Shown here: positions 51,898-61,004 of the stretch, piece by piece
How the letters are laid out: every line of letters starts with the position of its first letter
Position numbering within the stretch: position 1 is the stretch's first letter
NCBI GenBank assembly: GCA_026003395.1
Contig: BPHE01000002.1
Location: forward strand, 124,001 to 188,000
Direction of reading: 5' to 3'
From: Vicingaceae bacterium
Lineage (GTDB): Bacteria > Bacteroidota > Bacteroidia > Flavobacteriales_E > Vicingaceae
Length of the DNA: 64,000 bases
The notes under the pieces: model-generated
Database searches by the model: none
What the model was told of the DNA's origin: nothing
The model's input: only the letters and a program-made list of their open reading frames with translations
Program-made: the position numbers and the translations under genes

Positions 51898-54597
51898 ATG
51901 AACAGAATTTCAACTTTTATCTTCACCGGATTGCTTGGGTTAACCATTATACAATGTGGAACTAAAAAAAATACCGTTGAAGTAGGAAATGACGATATAC
52001 TTTTGGATACATTCAAAGTGAGTTCTGTGCCTCAACCAAAAGTATACCACCCATCTGAAAAACGGGTGGTTGACTTGCTTCACACCAAACTGGACGTAAG
52101 ATTCAGTTGGGAAAAAAGATTTTTGTTCGGAAAGGCATGGTTAACTTTCAAACCATATTATTATCCTGTGGATTCTTTCAGAATCGATGCCAAAGGATTT
52201 GATTTGCATAAAATTTCATTGGTCGATAAAAAAGGTAATTTGCAGGATCTGCCATACCGTTATGAAGACAGTTTGGAAATTGTGATTTTCCTTCCCCGCA
52301 CTTTCCAACGCAACGATACATTCACTTTGTTTGTCGATTATACAGCCAAACCTGATTTGCGTTCAAACATAGGAGGCAGCGAAGCTATATCTTCCGACAA
52401 GGGATTGTATTTCATTAATCCGTTAGGTACAGATTCAACCAAACCAAAACAAATTTGGACCCAGGGCGAAACCGAAGCCAATTCCTGTTGGTTTCCGACC
52501 ATCGATGCCCCTAATGAAAGAACCACTCAGGAAATATACATCACTGTAGAGGACCAATATAAAACGCTAAGCAACGGGTTGCTTGTTTCGAGTAAAAAAA
52601 ACGGGGATGGTACCCGCACAGATTATTGGGTAATGGATAAACCGCATGCGCCATATCTCTTTATGATGGCCATCGGTGATTATGCTGTAGTCAAAGAACA
52701 ATGGCAATACAAAGATCAAAAACCCATAGAATTAAGTTATTGGGTCGAAAAAGAATATGAACCTTATGCAAAAGATATTTTCGGCCGTACTCCCAAAATG
52801 TTGACGTTTTATTCCGATGTTTTAAAATTCCCATACCCCTGGCAAAAATATGCTCAGGTGATCGTGCGGGACTATGTATCGGGCGCTATGGAAAACACCA
52901 CCGCCGTAATTCATGGAGAATTTGTTCAACAAACCAGACAAGAAATGGTCGATGGAAACCACGACGACATCATTGCGCACGAATTGTTTCATCATTGGTT
53001 TGGCGATTGGGTTACTTGTGAATCATGGGCAAACCTTCCTTTGAACGAAAGTTTTGCCACTTATGGCGAATATCTCTGGCTTGAATACGACAAAGGCCGC
53101 GAAGAAGCCGATCTACACCTGCACGAAGACCTGAGATCATATCTGAACGAAGCGTCGGAAAAACAAGTGGATTTGATACGTTTTGACTATACCGACCGTG
53201 AAGACATGTTCGACCGTCATTCCTATGCCAAAGGCGGACGTGTGCTTCACATGTTGAGAAAATATGTGGGCGACGAAGCGTTTTTTGATGCTCTCAACCT
53301 TTATCTCCGCAGGCATGCACTCAGCCCTGTCGAAATTCACCATCTTCGTTTGGCTTTTGAAGATGTTACCGGCGAAGACCTAAACTGGTTTTTCAATCAA
53401 TGGTTTCTCGCTTCCGGTCACCCGGTTTTGGAAATTGAAACCGTTTACAACGATTCTGCCAAAAAAGTGATCGTAAAGATTTCACAATTACAGGATTTTG
53501 AAAGCACCCCCCTTTACAAATTACCGATGAACGTGGATATTTATTACAACGGCACCAAAACTACCCATTCTATTGTGCTGGAATTGGCCGAACAATATTT
53601 CGATTTCGATTGTCCGATCAAACCTGATTGGGTCAATGTGGATGCCGAAAAAATGTTGTTGTGCGAAAAAGTTGAAGAAAAACCTATCGAAGAACGCATT
53701 TTCCAATATCTTCACGGGCCATTGTTTTTAGACCGTTTGGAAGCATTGCAAGATATCACCGTCTCAAACAACCCCGAAGCAAAAAAAACTCACCTCAAGG
53801 CCCTGGATGACAGATTCTGGTATTTAAGAGAATATGCCGTAAAAAAATGCAAAAATTTATTGACCGAGTACAATCAGGACCTTTACACCAAATTAAAACA
53901 ACTGCTTAAAAATGATCCGTCCTCTAAAGTAAGACGTGCAGCCCTCGAGGCCCTGGTTAAATATTATTACAACGAACCGGACGCCAAACAACTTTTTCTC
54001 GAAGCGTTTAATGATTCTTCGTTCAGGGTTTTATCCATGGCCATCGTCGGGTTGTATAAAACTGACAGGGATCTTGGAATGGCCTATGCATCAAAGTACG
54101 AAAATTACAAAAACAGTGAGATTATCAGCACTTTATCAGAACTTTATTCCTACGACGGCGATCCGTCCAAAATAAACTTTTATCGTAAAGCGTTTCAACG
54201 TGCAGGTTCTTACGAAAAATACACTCTTGCGAGCCATTACGCCGATTACCTGAAAATACAAAAACCCGATTTTGTCTTGAAGAACCTGGACCTTTTACAA
54301 GCGGTAGCCAAAGACCAATCTGCCTGGTGGGTGCGTCTCGGCGGAATTCTTGGGTTAAATAATTTGAAATCTTCTTTCGAAGAAACCAATAAACTGTATG
54401 AAGACGAATTGAAAAAATTAAAAGCTACCGAACCGGCTGCTCTCGAATATCGTCAAAAAATCGAAGACAATAATAAAGTCGTTGAAAGAATCAACCAAAT
54501 TCTCGAAGAACTCAAACAAACAGAAACCAACACAATGTTGAAAATTTTAATGGAATACAATAATGCAGACCTCGAAATAGAAACTGAAGAAGAATAA
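51898..54597 (+). CDS. M1 family metallo-aminopeptidase, lipoprotein
   Basis: This 899-residue zinc aminopeptidase has a lipoprotein signal ending in TIIQC. The family signature GAMENTTAV (about 330) precedes the zinc motif HELFHHWFGDW (H361, E362, H365) with the third ligand Glu in LNESFATYGEY (about 384). After the catalytic domain, from about residue 600, the sequence changes to HEAT-like helical repeats (VRRAALEALVKYYYNEPDAK). The family trims N-terminal residues from peptides. The lipid anchor places it in the periplasm or on the outer membrane. The length is normal for the bacterial form with a C-terminal helical domain. Confidence 0.93.
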   Translation: MNRISTFIFTGLLGLTIIQCGTKKNTVEVGNDDILLDTFKVSSVPQPKVYHPSEKRVVDLLHTKLDVRFSWEKRFLFGKAWLTFKPYYYPVDSFRIDAKGFDLHKISLVDKKGNLQDLPYRYEDSLEIVIFLPRTFQRNDTFTLFVDYTAKPDLRSNIGGSEAISSDKGLYFINPLGTDSTKPKQIWTQGETEANSCWFPTIDAPNERTTQEIYITVEDQYKTLSNGLLVSSKKNGDGTRTDYWVMDKPHAPYLFMMAIGDYAVVKEQWQYKDQKPIELSYWVEKEYEPYAKDIFGRTPKMLTFYSDVLKFPYPWQKYAQVIVRDYVSGAMENTTAVIHGEFVQQTRQEMVDGNHDDIIAHELFHHWFGDWVTCESWANLPLNESFATYGEYLWLEYDKGREEADLHLHEDLRSYLNEASEKQVDLIRFDYTDREDMFDRHSYAKGGRVLHMLRKYVGDEAFFDALNLYLRRHALSPVEIHHLRLAFEDVTGEDLNWFFNQWFLASGHPVLEIETVYNDSAKKVIVKISQLQDFESTPLYKLPMNVDIYYNGTKTTHSIVLELAEQYFDFDCPIKPDWVNVDAEKMLLCEKVEEKPIEERIFQYLHGPLFLDRLEALQDITVSNNPEAKKTHLKALDDRFWYLREYAVKKCKNLLTEYNQDLYTKLKQLLKNDPSSKVRRAALEALVKYYYNEPDAKQLFLEAFNDSSFRVLSMAIVGLYKTDRDLGMAYASKYENYKNSEIISTLSELYSYDGDPSKINFYRKAFQRAGSYEKYTLASHYADYLKIQKPDFVLKNLDLLQAVAKDQSAWWVRLGGILGLNNLKSSFEETNKLYEDELKKLKATEPAALEYRQKIEDNNKVVERINQILEELKQTETNTMLKILMEYNNADLEIETEEE

Positions 54598-54609
54598 CAA
54601 TTCTTTTGA

Positions 54610-55638
54610 GTGCCCGAGTTAATCATCATAGGCGGTGGTTTTGCCGGTTATTTCACAGCCCTACGTGCTTTCGACCAACATATCCCCTTCCTGCTCATTG
54701 AAGACGATACCATTCCCCCTTGTTCATTGATTTCACCGGCTATGATAAACCCGGTTGTATTTAAACGCATCACTTTAAGTTGGAATTTTTTCAACATTCT
54801 CGAAAGTTTGAAAAAATTGAATTTGATTTGCCAAAAACATCTCGGCAAACCATATCTTCACGAAATTACCATTTATCAATTGCTCAATCCTCAACAAATA
54901 AAACAATGGCAATCAAAACAAAATGATGATACACTGTGCGATTTTTACCTGGGCATTCAATCCATCGATTGGTTTGGACAGGAAGTTCCTGTAGCAGCCG
55001 TCAAAGGATGGTGGTGGAATTCCTCCGGCTTTTTCAGCGATATGAAAAAATTTTTAACCGCTCACGGGCTTTTGATACAGCAACATTTTGACGACTCACA
55101 ACTGCATATTGCAAAAAATTTTGTTCAAACCGGTCCTATCAAGGCAAGTCATATAATTTTCTGCCGTGGATACTCCGAAACATCAGGGAAATTTTTTGGC
55201 AATCTGCCCTTTAAACCTGTCGGCGGACATCTGTTTCATCTCAACTTGAAACACTCTCTGACAAAACATACACTTTACGTAAAAGATAAGTTTCTGTGGA
55301 TGACCGGCACAAATACGGCCATTTTCGGAAGTTCCTATATTTGGGATTTATCAACCGAAAATTTTATGTTGGCAGCCAGTTCATTGAAAAAAGATTTAGA
55401 CCTTTTGGGCATCAAAGATTATACCATCACTTCCATTCACCAAGGCATACGGCCTGCCATGAAAGATCGCCGGCCTGTTGCCGGCCCTCATCCGCTATAT
55501 CCCAACGTGCACATAAACAATGGCGGTGGTACCAAAGGCACAGGTGTCTATGCCTATACATCGGGGGTTTTATTGGAAAACTTGTTAAATTCCAAACCAA
55601 TTCCTGCAGAAATACTACCTTCGCGTTTCAAACTTTAA
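54610..55638 (+). CDS. FAD-dependent oxidoreductase (DAO family)
   Basis: This 342-residue protein starts with GTG at 54610 and reads straight into the FAD fold PELIIIGGGFAGYFTALRAF (about 2–21). The C-terminal segment GIRPAMKDRRPVAGPHPLYP followed by NNGGGTKGTGVYAYTSGV is the DAO-family FAD-binding C-terminus. Family members oxidise amines or amino acids; no substrate is indicated. It lies 12 bp after the M1 aminopeptidase gene, so the two may be co-transcribed. The GTG start is supported because no ATG lies nearby in the frame before the glycine motif. Confidence 0.88.
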   Translation: MPELIIIGGGFAGYFTALRAFDQHIPFLLIEDDTIPPCSLISPAMINPVVFKRITLSWNFFNILESLKKLNLICQKHLGKPYLHEITIYQLLNPQQIKQWQSKQNDDTLCDFYLGIQSIDWFGQEVPVAAVKGWWWNSSGFFSDMKKFLTAHGLLIQQHFDDSQLHIAKNFVQTGPIKASHIIFCRGYSETSGKFFGNLPFKPVGGHLFHLNLKHSLTKHTLYVKDKFLWMTGTNTAIFGSSYIWDLSTENFMLAASSLKKDLDLLGIKDYTITSIHQGIRPAMKDRRPVAGPHPLYPNVHINNGGGTKGTGVYAYTSGVLLENLLNSKPIPAEILPSRFKL

Positions 55639-55650
55639 ATCATTTTTTTC

Positions 55651-56178
55651 ATGAAAAGCTTTCAAAAAAAATTGTTTGCATTCTCCGGATTCATTTTCTT
55701 GTTCGCTTTTGCTTATAGCCAGGAAGCTCTAAGAATCGAATGGCCTGACGAATATCGATGGAAAAAAGTGCTCGACCAGGAAAATGAAGAAATACGCGTC
55801 ATAGAAATCATTCCTGAAAAAGATTCTGTTGACAATTGGACCATACTTGGGCAAATGCTTTGCATCAAAAATATGCCCGATGCCGATGTAAAAAAGGTAT
55901 CAGACTTGATTTTTCAGGAAATAAAAAAAAGCTCTCCCGAGGCCAAAATGAAGATCGTCGAATACCAACCCGATGATCAATATCCCTGGATTATTTTCAC
56001 AATTGAATCCCCTCAATACGAAGACACCGGCACACCCGAATCACAAGTTTGGTATTTCCGTCAGGGTTTGCAATCTTTTTACATGAATTTTGTTGCCGTA
56101 AAGCAAAAAAAGCTCAGCAAAAAATTCGTCAAAAAATGGAAGAAAATATTCAGCAATGCCCAGATTGTCCAATTATAA
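55651..56178 (+). CDS. Exported protein of unknown function
   Basis: This 175-residue protein has a signal peptide (MKSFQKKLFAFSGFIFLFAF). The mature part is mixed α/β with RIEWPDEYRWKKVLDQENEE and WIIFTIESPQYEDTGTPESQ and ends in a lysine-rich segment (KQKKLSKKFVKKWKKIF). I do not recognise a family. It lies 12 bp after the FAD oxidoreductase gene, the last gene of that run. A periplasmic location is likely. Confidence 0.7.
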   Translation: MKSFQKKLFAFSGFIFLFAFAYSQEALRIEWPDEYRWKKVLDQENEEIRVIEIIPEKDSVDNWTILGQMLCIKNMPDADVKKVSDLIFQEIKKSSPEAKMKIVEYQPDDQYPWIIFTIESPQYEDTGTPESQVWYFRQGLQSFYMNFVAVKQKKLSKKFVKKWKKIFSNAQIVQL

Positions 56179-56486
56179 AACAATCTGCGTCACTTCCCCA
56201 CAACACTTTTCACCCATAAGCGTATCAATAAATTTTTCACCTTTTACACCATTTCTGCCGGCCCATTCAAGAATTAAAACTCTTATCAATTCAACTGAAA
56301 GAAGTAGATGCAAAATACTTCATTTGCTCGAAACTAATCAACATAACACATTACACAATTACGACACAGCAACGTATATCAGAGTAAAATTTTCCGTTCA
56401 AAGGCATTTTTGAAAAGAAACTTGCCCTGCATCATCAAAAGTATACGATACCTTCAACAGACTTTTTATACTTGAAAGAATTTCAT
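56179..56486. other. Intergenic region with no recognised gene
   Basis: About 308 bp between the hypothetical gene and the GC-rich repeat copy C. It is AT-rich; short open frames here have no signal, domain or codon pattern that I can support. Confidence 0.5.
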
Positions 56487-56634
56487 TTGGGGCATGCACG
56501 GCCTCCGCTTCTATTCCTCGCCCCTCAGCCAAACGGGAGGCAAGGCGGCCGGCGATCCTCCTGCCGTCGGCTGCCGGCCGCCTTGCCTCCCGGGCTTCGT
56601 TGCTGCGGGATATCCGCTTCGGCCGGCTGCCGTT
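56487..56634 (+). repeat. GC-rich structured repeat, copy C
   Basis: About 148 bp, beginning TTGGGGCATGCACGG and ending GGCCGGCTGCCGTT. The left arm 56535–56553 and right arm 56573–56591 are perfectly complementary over 19 bp and differ from copies A and B at six positions on each arm, always with matching changes on the other side. The constant loop block GATCCTCCTGCCGTCGGCT is unchanged. This copy lies between convergent genes, 9 bp from the 3' end of the DUF2147 gene. Confidence 0.9.
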
Positions 56635-56642
56635 TTATTCGC

Positions 56643-57111
56643 TTAATCTCCTCTTTTCTCCTTAGGTACGTATTTTATCCAGGTTTGAGTTCTATATAAA
56701 AATGCAATGTATCCTCTCACCTGCAATTTACCATTCTCCACCCACAATTTACAATCGTAAATCTTTCCGTTTTTCGGATCACAAATGGTTCCATCCTCCC
56801 AAACTTTTTCTTTTTCATTCCAAACCATATCTCTTATCACCTCCATTCCGATGATTTTTTTATTTTTACGGTCATCGGTACACTTATCGCAAACCGGGTC
56901 TTGATCTTCCTCAGGCTTTCTGAAAAGTTTAATAACTTTACCATACAATTTTCCATTGGGTTTCATATAAATTTCCACCAAAGACTTTGGTTTTTTGGTT
57001 TCATCATCAATCGTTATCCACACCCCCAACGCCTCCTCTTTTTGGCCTTTTTGTGCAAAACCAATTGCACTAAATAAAATTGTCAATAGAAATTAAAAAT
57101 GTTTTTTTCAT
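56643..57111 (-). pseudogene. DUF2147 family exported protein, one-base frameshift in the signal peptide
   Basis: The mature domain (GVWITIDDETKKPKSLVEIY, CDPKNGKIYDCKLWVENGKL, YRTQTWIKY) is a clear DUF2147 domain of about 120 residues. The normal start would be the ATG at 57111 (MKKTFLIS); deleting one base near 57088 joins it to LTILFSAIGFAQ and gives a perfect signal peptide. As written, the ATG frame stops at TAG, and the mature domain opens only from an internal TTG. This is either a real frameshift or a consensus error. It lies 16 bp downstream of der on the same strand. The function of DUF2147 is unknown. Confidence 0.75.
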
Positions 57112-57126
57112 AGTTGTATATTTTGG

Positions 57127-58440
57127 TTATTTTTTTCTAAAAAATATTTGAACCGGCACACCTGTAAAATTAAAATTTTTTCTAATCTGATTCTCTAAAA
57201 ATCTTTTGTAAGGTTCTTTCACATATTGTGGAAGATTGCAGAAAAAAGCAAAAGAAGGTGCATGTGTGGGCAGTTGCGTGACATACTTAATTTTAATGTA
57301 TTTACCTTTAATAGCCGGCGGGGGATTGTTTTCAATAATGGGCAAAAGCACCTCATTGAGCTGAGAGGTTGGTATTTTTTTTGTCCGATTTTCATAAACC
57401 TTCATTCCTGCTTCTAATCCTTTCAATATTCTGACTTTATGTAAAGCACTGATGAAAACCACCGGAACATCATCAAACGGTTGTAACCTCTTTTTGATCA
57501 ATGATTCATATTCCTTTGCCGTATTGGATGTTTTGTTTTCGACCAAGTCCCATTTATTGACCAAAACTACCAATCCTTTTTTATTCTCGACAATATATCT
57601 GACTATCTGTAAATCTTGATGATTGATACCCTCGGTAGCATCCAACAACAAAAAACAAACATCGCTTTTTTCTATTGAACGGATTGTTCTTAACGTGCTG
57701 TAAAATTCAATATCTTCTTTGATTTTATTTTTTTTTCTTAATCCGGCCGTATCAACCAAATAAAATTCCATGTTGAATCCCTTAAAAAGGGTCTCCACAG
57801 GGTCCCTAGTTGTTCCCGCAACAGGTGAAACAATGCTTCTTTCTTCTCCCAACAGAGTGTTTAAAAAAGTAGATTTGCCCACATTAGGTTTGCCGACTAT
57901 GGTAAAATAAGGTAAATCTTTTCGTCCGGCAACTGCTTCAGTTTTTTCCGGCAACATTTTCAACACTTGATCAAGCAAATCGCCGGTACCTAATCCATTA
58001 ACGGCAGAAATGGGAAATAAATGCTCAAATCCCAACCGGTAAAATTCATGCGACAGAGGTATTTGTGTAAATTCATCTGTTTTATTCACCACCAGGATGC
58101 AAGGTATTCCTGATTTACGGATTAGATCGGCAATTTGGTCATCCGTACCGGTTATCCCACTCTGAAGATCAACCAGAAACAAAACCAGGTCGGCTTCTTT
58201 TAAAGCCAATGCCACTTGTTTTCTTATCAATTCCTCAAAATCGTCATCGCTACCTTTGATCCATCCACCGGTATCGACCAGTGTAAACTCTTCTCCATTC
58301 CATTCCACAATTCCATAATGCCGATCGCGGGTCACACCCGCCTTTTCGTCCACTATCGCATCTTTCGATTTCGTCAACCTGTTATAAAGTGTTGATTTCC
58401 CTACATTAGGCCTTCCTACTATGACCGCTATTCCTTTCAT
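57127..58440 (-). CDS. der: Ribosome biogenesis GTPase Der (EngA)
   Basis: This 437-residue protein has two tandem GTPase domains and a C-terminal KH-like domain and acts in maturation of the large ribosomal subunit. First domain: G1 GRPNVGKST (about 8–16), G3 DTGG, G4 NKTD. Second domain: G1 GKPNVGKST (about 185), G3 DTAG, G4 NKWD. Length and order match Der. Its start overlaps the 3' end of era by 35 bp, which points to translational coupling of two ribosome-assembly GTPases. Confidence 0.96.
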   Translation of the reverse strand: MKGIAVIVGRPNVGKSTLYNRLTKSKDAIVDEKAGVTRDRHYGIVEWNGEEFTLVDTGGWIKGSDDDFEELIRKQVALALKEADLVLFLVDLQSGITGTDDQIADLIRKSGIPCILVVNKTDEFTQIPLSHEFYRLGFEHLFPISAVNGLGTGDLLDQVLKMLPEKTEAVAGRKDLPYFTIVGKPNVGKSTFLNTLLGEERSIVSPVAGTTRDPVETLFKGFNMEFYLVDTAGLRKKNKIKEDIEFYSTLRTIRSIEKSDVCFLLLDATEGINHQDLQIVRYIVENKKGLVVLVNKWDLVENKTSNTAKEYESLIKKRLQPFDDVPVVFISALHKVRILKGLEAGMKVYENRTKKIPTSQLNEVLLPIIENNPPPAIKGKYIKIKYVTQLPTHAPSFAFFCNLPQYVKEPYKRFLENQIRKNFNFTGVPVQIFFRKK

Positions 58441-59341
58441 CTTGTATCAAATATCCGTATTTTTTCAGTTTGTTTTTATCTTTTCTCCAATTTTTGTCAA
58501 CTTTAACGTGTAATGACAAAAATACTTTTTTGCCAATCAATTCCTCAATATCCTTCCTGGCTAAAGTTCCAATCTCTTTCAACATCCGGCCCTGTTTGCC
58601 AATGATCATGGGTTTTTGACTTTCCCTCTCAACCACTATGACAGCATAAATATGATCCATTTCCGGGTTCTCTTTATACTTTTCTACATATACTTCCACG
58701 CTGTATGGCAACTCTTCCCGGCAAAGCAAAAATATTTTTTCGCGGATGATTTCCGATACAAAATACCGCAAGTTTTTGTCACTTATATCGTTTTCATTCT
58801 TGGGAAAATACTCCGGTCCTTCCGGCAATTTTTGCAATATGATGGTTTTCAAAACATCGGTCATATATCCATTCAAAGCCGATACCACCACATAAGATGC
58901 ATCAGGAAATATCCCTGTCCACTTTTTTATGGATTTTTCCACATCCTCTTCTTTTACCAGATCATATTTGTTAAATGTCAATATTACCGGAACACCTGTA
59001 TTTTTTATCTTCTCCAAAACTACCGGTTCCCAATCCACATCTTTTGTAAGGTCTATCAAAAGAATGAAAATATCGGCATCTTCCAAAGCTTGTTCTATAT
59101 AAAATTGCATCGCTTTGTGCAGTTCATAAGCAGGTTTTAACAAACCGGGCGTGTCAGAATATACAATTTGATAATCTTCACCATTATCTATGGCCAATAT
59201 TCTGTGCCTGGTGGTTTGCGCCTTGGGCGAAACTATATTCAGTTTCATGCCCATCAATTGATTTACCAATGTAGATTTCCCTGCATTGGGATAACCGATG
59301 ATATTAACAAATCCGCTCTTATGCTTTTTTTCTCCCATCAT
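58406..59341 (-). CDS. era: GTPase Era
   Basis: This 311-residue protein binds 16S rRNA near its 3' end and helps mature the small ribosomal subunit. G1 is GYPNAGKST (about 17–25), G3 DTPG, G4 NKYD, and the C-terminal KH domain carries the GxxG loop in MIIGKQGRMLKEIGTLARKD. The start is one of two adjacent ATGs (59341 or 59338). Its 3' end overlaps der by 35 bp. It leads the era–der–DUF2147 operon and is divergent from the initiator tRNA array. Confidence 0.96.
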   Translation of the reverse strand: MMGEKKHKSGFVNIIGYPNAGKSTLVNQLMGMKLNIVSPKAQTTRHRILAIDNGEDYQIVYSDTPGLLKPAYELHKAMQFYIEQALEDADIFILLIDLTKDVDWEPVVLEKIKNTGVPVILTFNKYDLVKEEDVEKSIKKWTGIFPDASYVVVSALNGYMTDVLKTIILQKLPEGPEYFPKNENDISDKNLRYFVSEIIREKIFLLCREELPYSVEVYVEKYKENPEMDHIYAVIVVERESQKPMIIGKQGRMLKEIGTLARKDIEELIGKKVFLSLHVKVDKNWRKDKNKLKKYGYLIQDERNSGHSRKA

Positions 59342-59402
59342 TCATTAAATCATAGTTCAAAATTAAGAATATAACAAAGCAAAAAAAAATTTAGCGAAAG
59401 TA

Positions 59403-59433
59403 TTGACATAATTTTTGAAAGTTCGTATATTTG
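59403..59433 (+). promoter_or_regulatory. Promoter of the initiator tRNA gene
   Basis: TTGACA at 59403–59408 and TATATTTG at 59426–59433, spaced by 17 bp, match the strong Bacteroidota -33/-7 pattern. Transcription would begin near 59440, about 30 bp upstream of the tRNA 5' end at 59470. Confidence 0.75.
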
Positions 59434-59469
59434 CATCATCAAAAGTGAAGTGAGACATTTAAGATACAT

Positions 59470-59542
<73 letters not shown>

Positions 59543-59548
59543 CTAGCA

Positions 59549-59577
59549 GGCCGCCAAGGCGGCCTTTTCTTTTTTTC
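59549..59577 (+). terminator. tRNA terminator hairpin, repeated in each unit
   Basis: GGCCGCC (59549–59555) pairs with GGCGGCC (59558–59564) and is followed by TTTTCTTTTTTT. The hairpin recurs after each tRNA 3'-end copy. In two units (before 61468 and 62214) it reads GGCCGC TCATT GCGGCC, a different loop on a conserved stem. Confidence 0.85.
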
Positions 59578-59591
59578 CTCTATTCTACACT

Positions 59592-59870
59592 ATGGAGTTC
59601 TTCTACGTATATATCCTGTTCTCTCATAAACATCATAAGTTCTACATCGGTTACACTGCCGATCTGAAAAAACGCCTCGATGCCCACAACCATCCGCAAA
59701 ACAAAGGTTGGACAGCAAGGTTTCAACCCTGGTCCATCGTTTACATTGAGATTTTCTTCCTCAAAAAACAAGCTATCCAACGTGAACGCTTCCTCAAATC
59801 CGCCAAAGGCAGAAGGTGGATCAAAGAGGTTATCCTCAAAAACCCCGATAGGTTCAAGTTTCAATTTTAA
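59592..59870 (+). CDS. GIY-YIG nuclease, unit 1
   Basis: This 92-residue protein is a single GIY-YIG (URI-type) nuclease domain. The opening strand is FYVYILFSHKHHKFYIGYTA, giving the YVY…FYIG form of the motif, followed by the catalytic Arg in LKKRLDAHN and the catalytic Glu in AIQRERFLKSAK. The domain is complete for the small stand-alone class (COG2827-like), with no extra DNA-binding domain. By family knowledge it cuts DNA using one metal ion. It begins 15 bp after the tRNA terminator and has no clear Shine–Dalgarno or TAnnTTTG box of its own, so expression would need read-through or an unseen signal. Confidence 0.88.
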   Translation: MEFFYVYILFSHKHHKFYIGYTADLKKRLDAHNHPQNKGWTARFQPWSIVYIEIFFLKKQAIQRERFLKSAKGRRWIKEVILKNPDRFKFQF

Positions 59871-59970
59871 ACGGCTCATATCCGCCATGGGCGGACGCAG
59901 GTTCGAGTCCTGCCCCCGCAACTAGCAGGCCGCCAAGGCGGCCTTTTCTTTTTTTCCTCTATTCTACACT

Positions 59971-60249
59971 ATGGAGTTCTTCTACGTATATATCCTGTTC
60001 TCTCATAAACATCATAAGTTCTACATCGGTTACACTGCCGATCTGAAAAAACGCCTCGATGCCCACAACCATCCGCAAAACAAAGGTTGGACAGCAAGGT
60101 TTCAACCCTGGTCCATCGTTTACATTGAGATTTTCTTCCTCAAAAAACAAGCTATCCAACGTGAACGCTTCCTCAAATCCGCCAAAGGCAGAAGGTGGAT
60201 CAAAGAGGTTATCCTCAAAAACCCCGATAGGTTCAAGTTTCAATTTTAA
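59971..60249 (+). CDS. GIY-YIG nuclease, unit 2
   Basis: Encodes the same 92 residues as unit 1, with HKHHKF and RLDAHNHPQN. The catalytic Tyr, Arg and Glu are intact. It is flanked on both sides by tRNA 3'-end copies. Confidence 0.88.
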   Translation: MEFFYVYILFSHKHHKFYIGYTADLKKRLDAHNHPQNKGWTARFQPWSIVYIEIFFLKKQAIQRERFLKSAKGRRWIKEVILKNPDRFKFQF

Positions 60250-60346
60250 ACGGCTCATATCCGCCATGGGCGGACGCAGGTTCGAGTCCTGCCCCCGCAA
60301 CTAACAGGCCGCCAAGGCGGCCTTTTCTTTTCCTCTATTCTACACT

Positions 60347-60625
60347 ATGGAGTTCTTCTACGTCTATATCCTGTTCTCTCATAAACATCAAAAGTTCTAC
60401 ATCGGTTACACTGCCGATCTGAAAAAACGCCTCCATGCCCACAACCATCCGAAAAACAAAGGTTGGACGGCAAGGTTTCAACCCTGGTCTATCGTCTACA
60501 TCGAGATTTTCTTCCTCAAAAAACAAGCTATCCAACGTGAACGCTTCCTCAAATCCGCCAAAGGCAGAAGGTGGATCAAAGAGGTTATCCTCAAAAACCC
60601 CGATAGGTTCAAGTTTCAATTTTAA
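60347..60625 (+). CDS. GIY-YIG nuclease, unit 3
   Basis: A 92-residue copy with HKHQKF and RLHAHNHPKN, so it differs from unit 1 at three residues, none catalytic. The upstream spacer is 3 bp shorter than in unit 1. Its central part carries the synonymous variants TCTATCGTCTACATCGAG shared with unit 7. Confidence 0.88.
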   Translation: MEFFYVYILFSHKHQKFYIGYTADLKKRLHAHNHPKNKGWTARFQPWSIVYIEIFFLKKQAIQRERFLKSAKGRRWIKEVILKNPDRFKFQF

Positions 60626-60725
60626 ACGGCTCATATCCGCCATGGGCGGACGCAGGTTCGAGTCCTGCCCCCGCAACTAGCAGGCCGCCAAGGCGGCCTT
60701 TTCTTTTTTTCCTCTATTCTACACT

Positions 60726-61004
60726 ATGGAGTTCTTCTACGTCTATATCCTGTTCTCTCATAAACATCAAAAGTTCTACATCGGTTACACTGCCGATCTG
60801 AAAAAACGCCTCGATGCCCACAACCATCCGCAAAACAAAGGTTGGACAGCAAGGTTTCAACCCTGGTCCATCGTTTACATTGAGATTTTCTTCCTCAAAA
60901 AACAAGCTATCCAACGTGAACGCTTCCTCAAATCCGCCAAAGGCAGAAGGTGGATCAAAGAGGTTATCCTCAAAAACCCCGATAGGTTCAAGTTTCAATT
61001 TTAA
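60726..61004 (+). CDS. GIY-YIG nuclease, unit 4
   Basis: A 92-residue copy with HKHQKF and RLDAHNHPQN and all motif residues intact. The gene is preceded by the longer spacer with the TTTTCTTTTTTTCC run. Confidence 0.88.
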   Translation: MEFFYVYILFSHKHQKFYIGYTADLKKRLDAHNHPQNKGWTARFQPWSIVYIEIFFLKKQAIQRERFLKSAKGRRWIKEVILKNPDRFKFQF

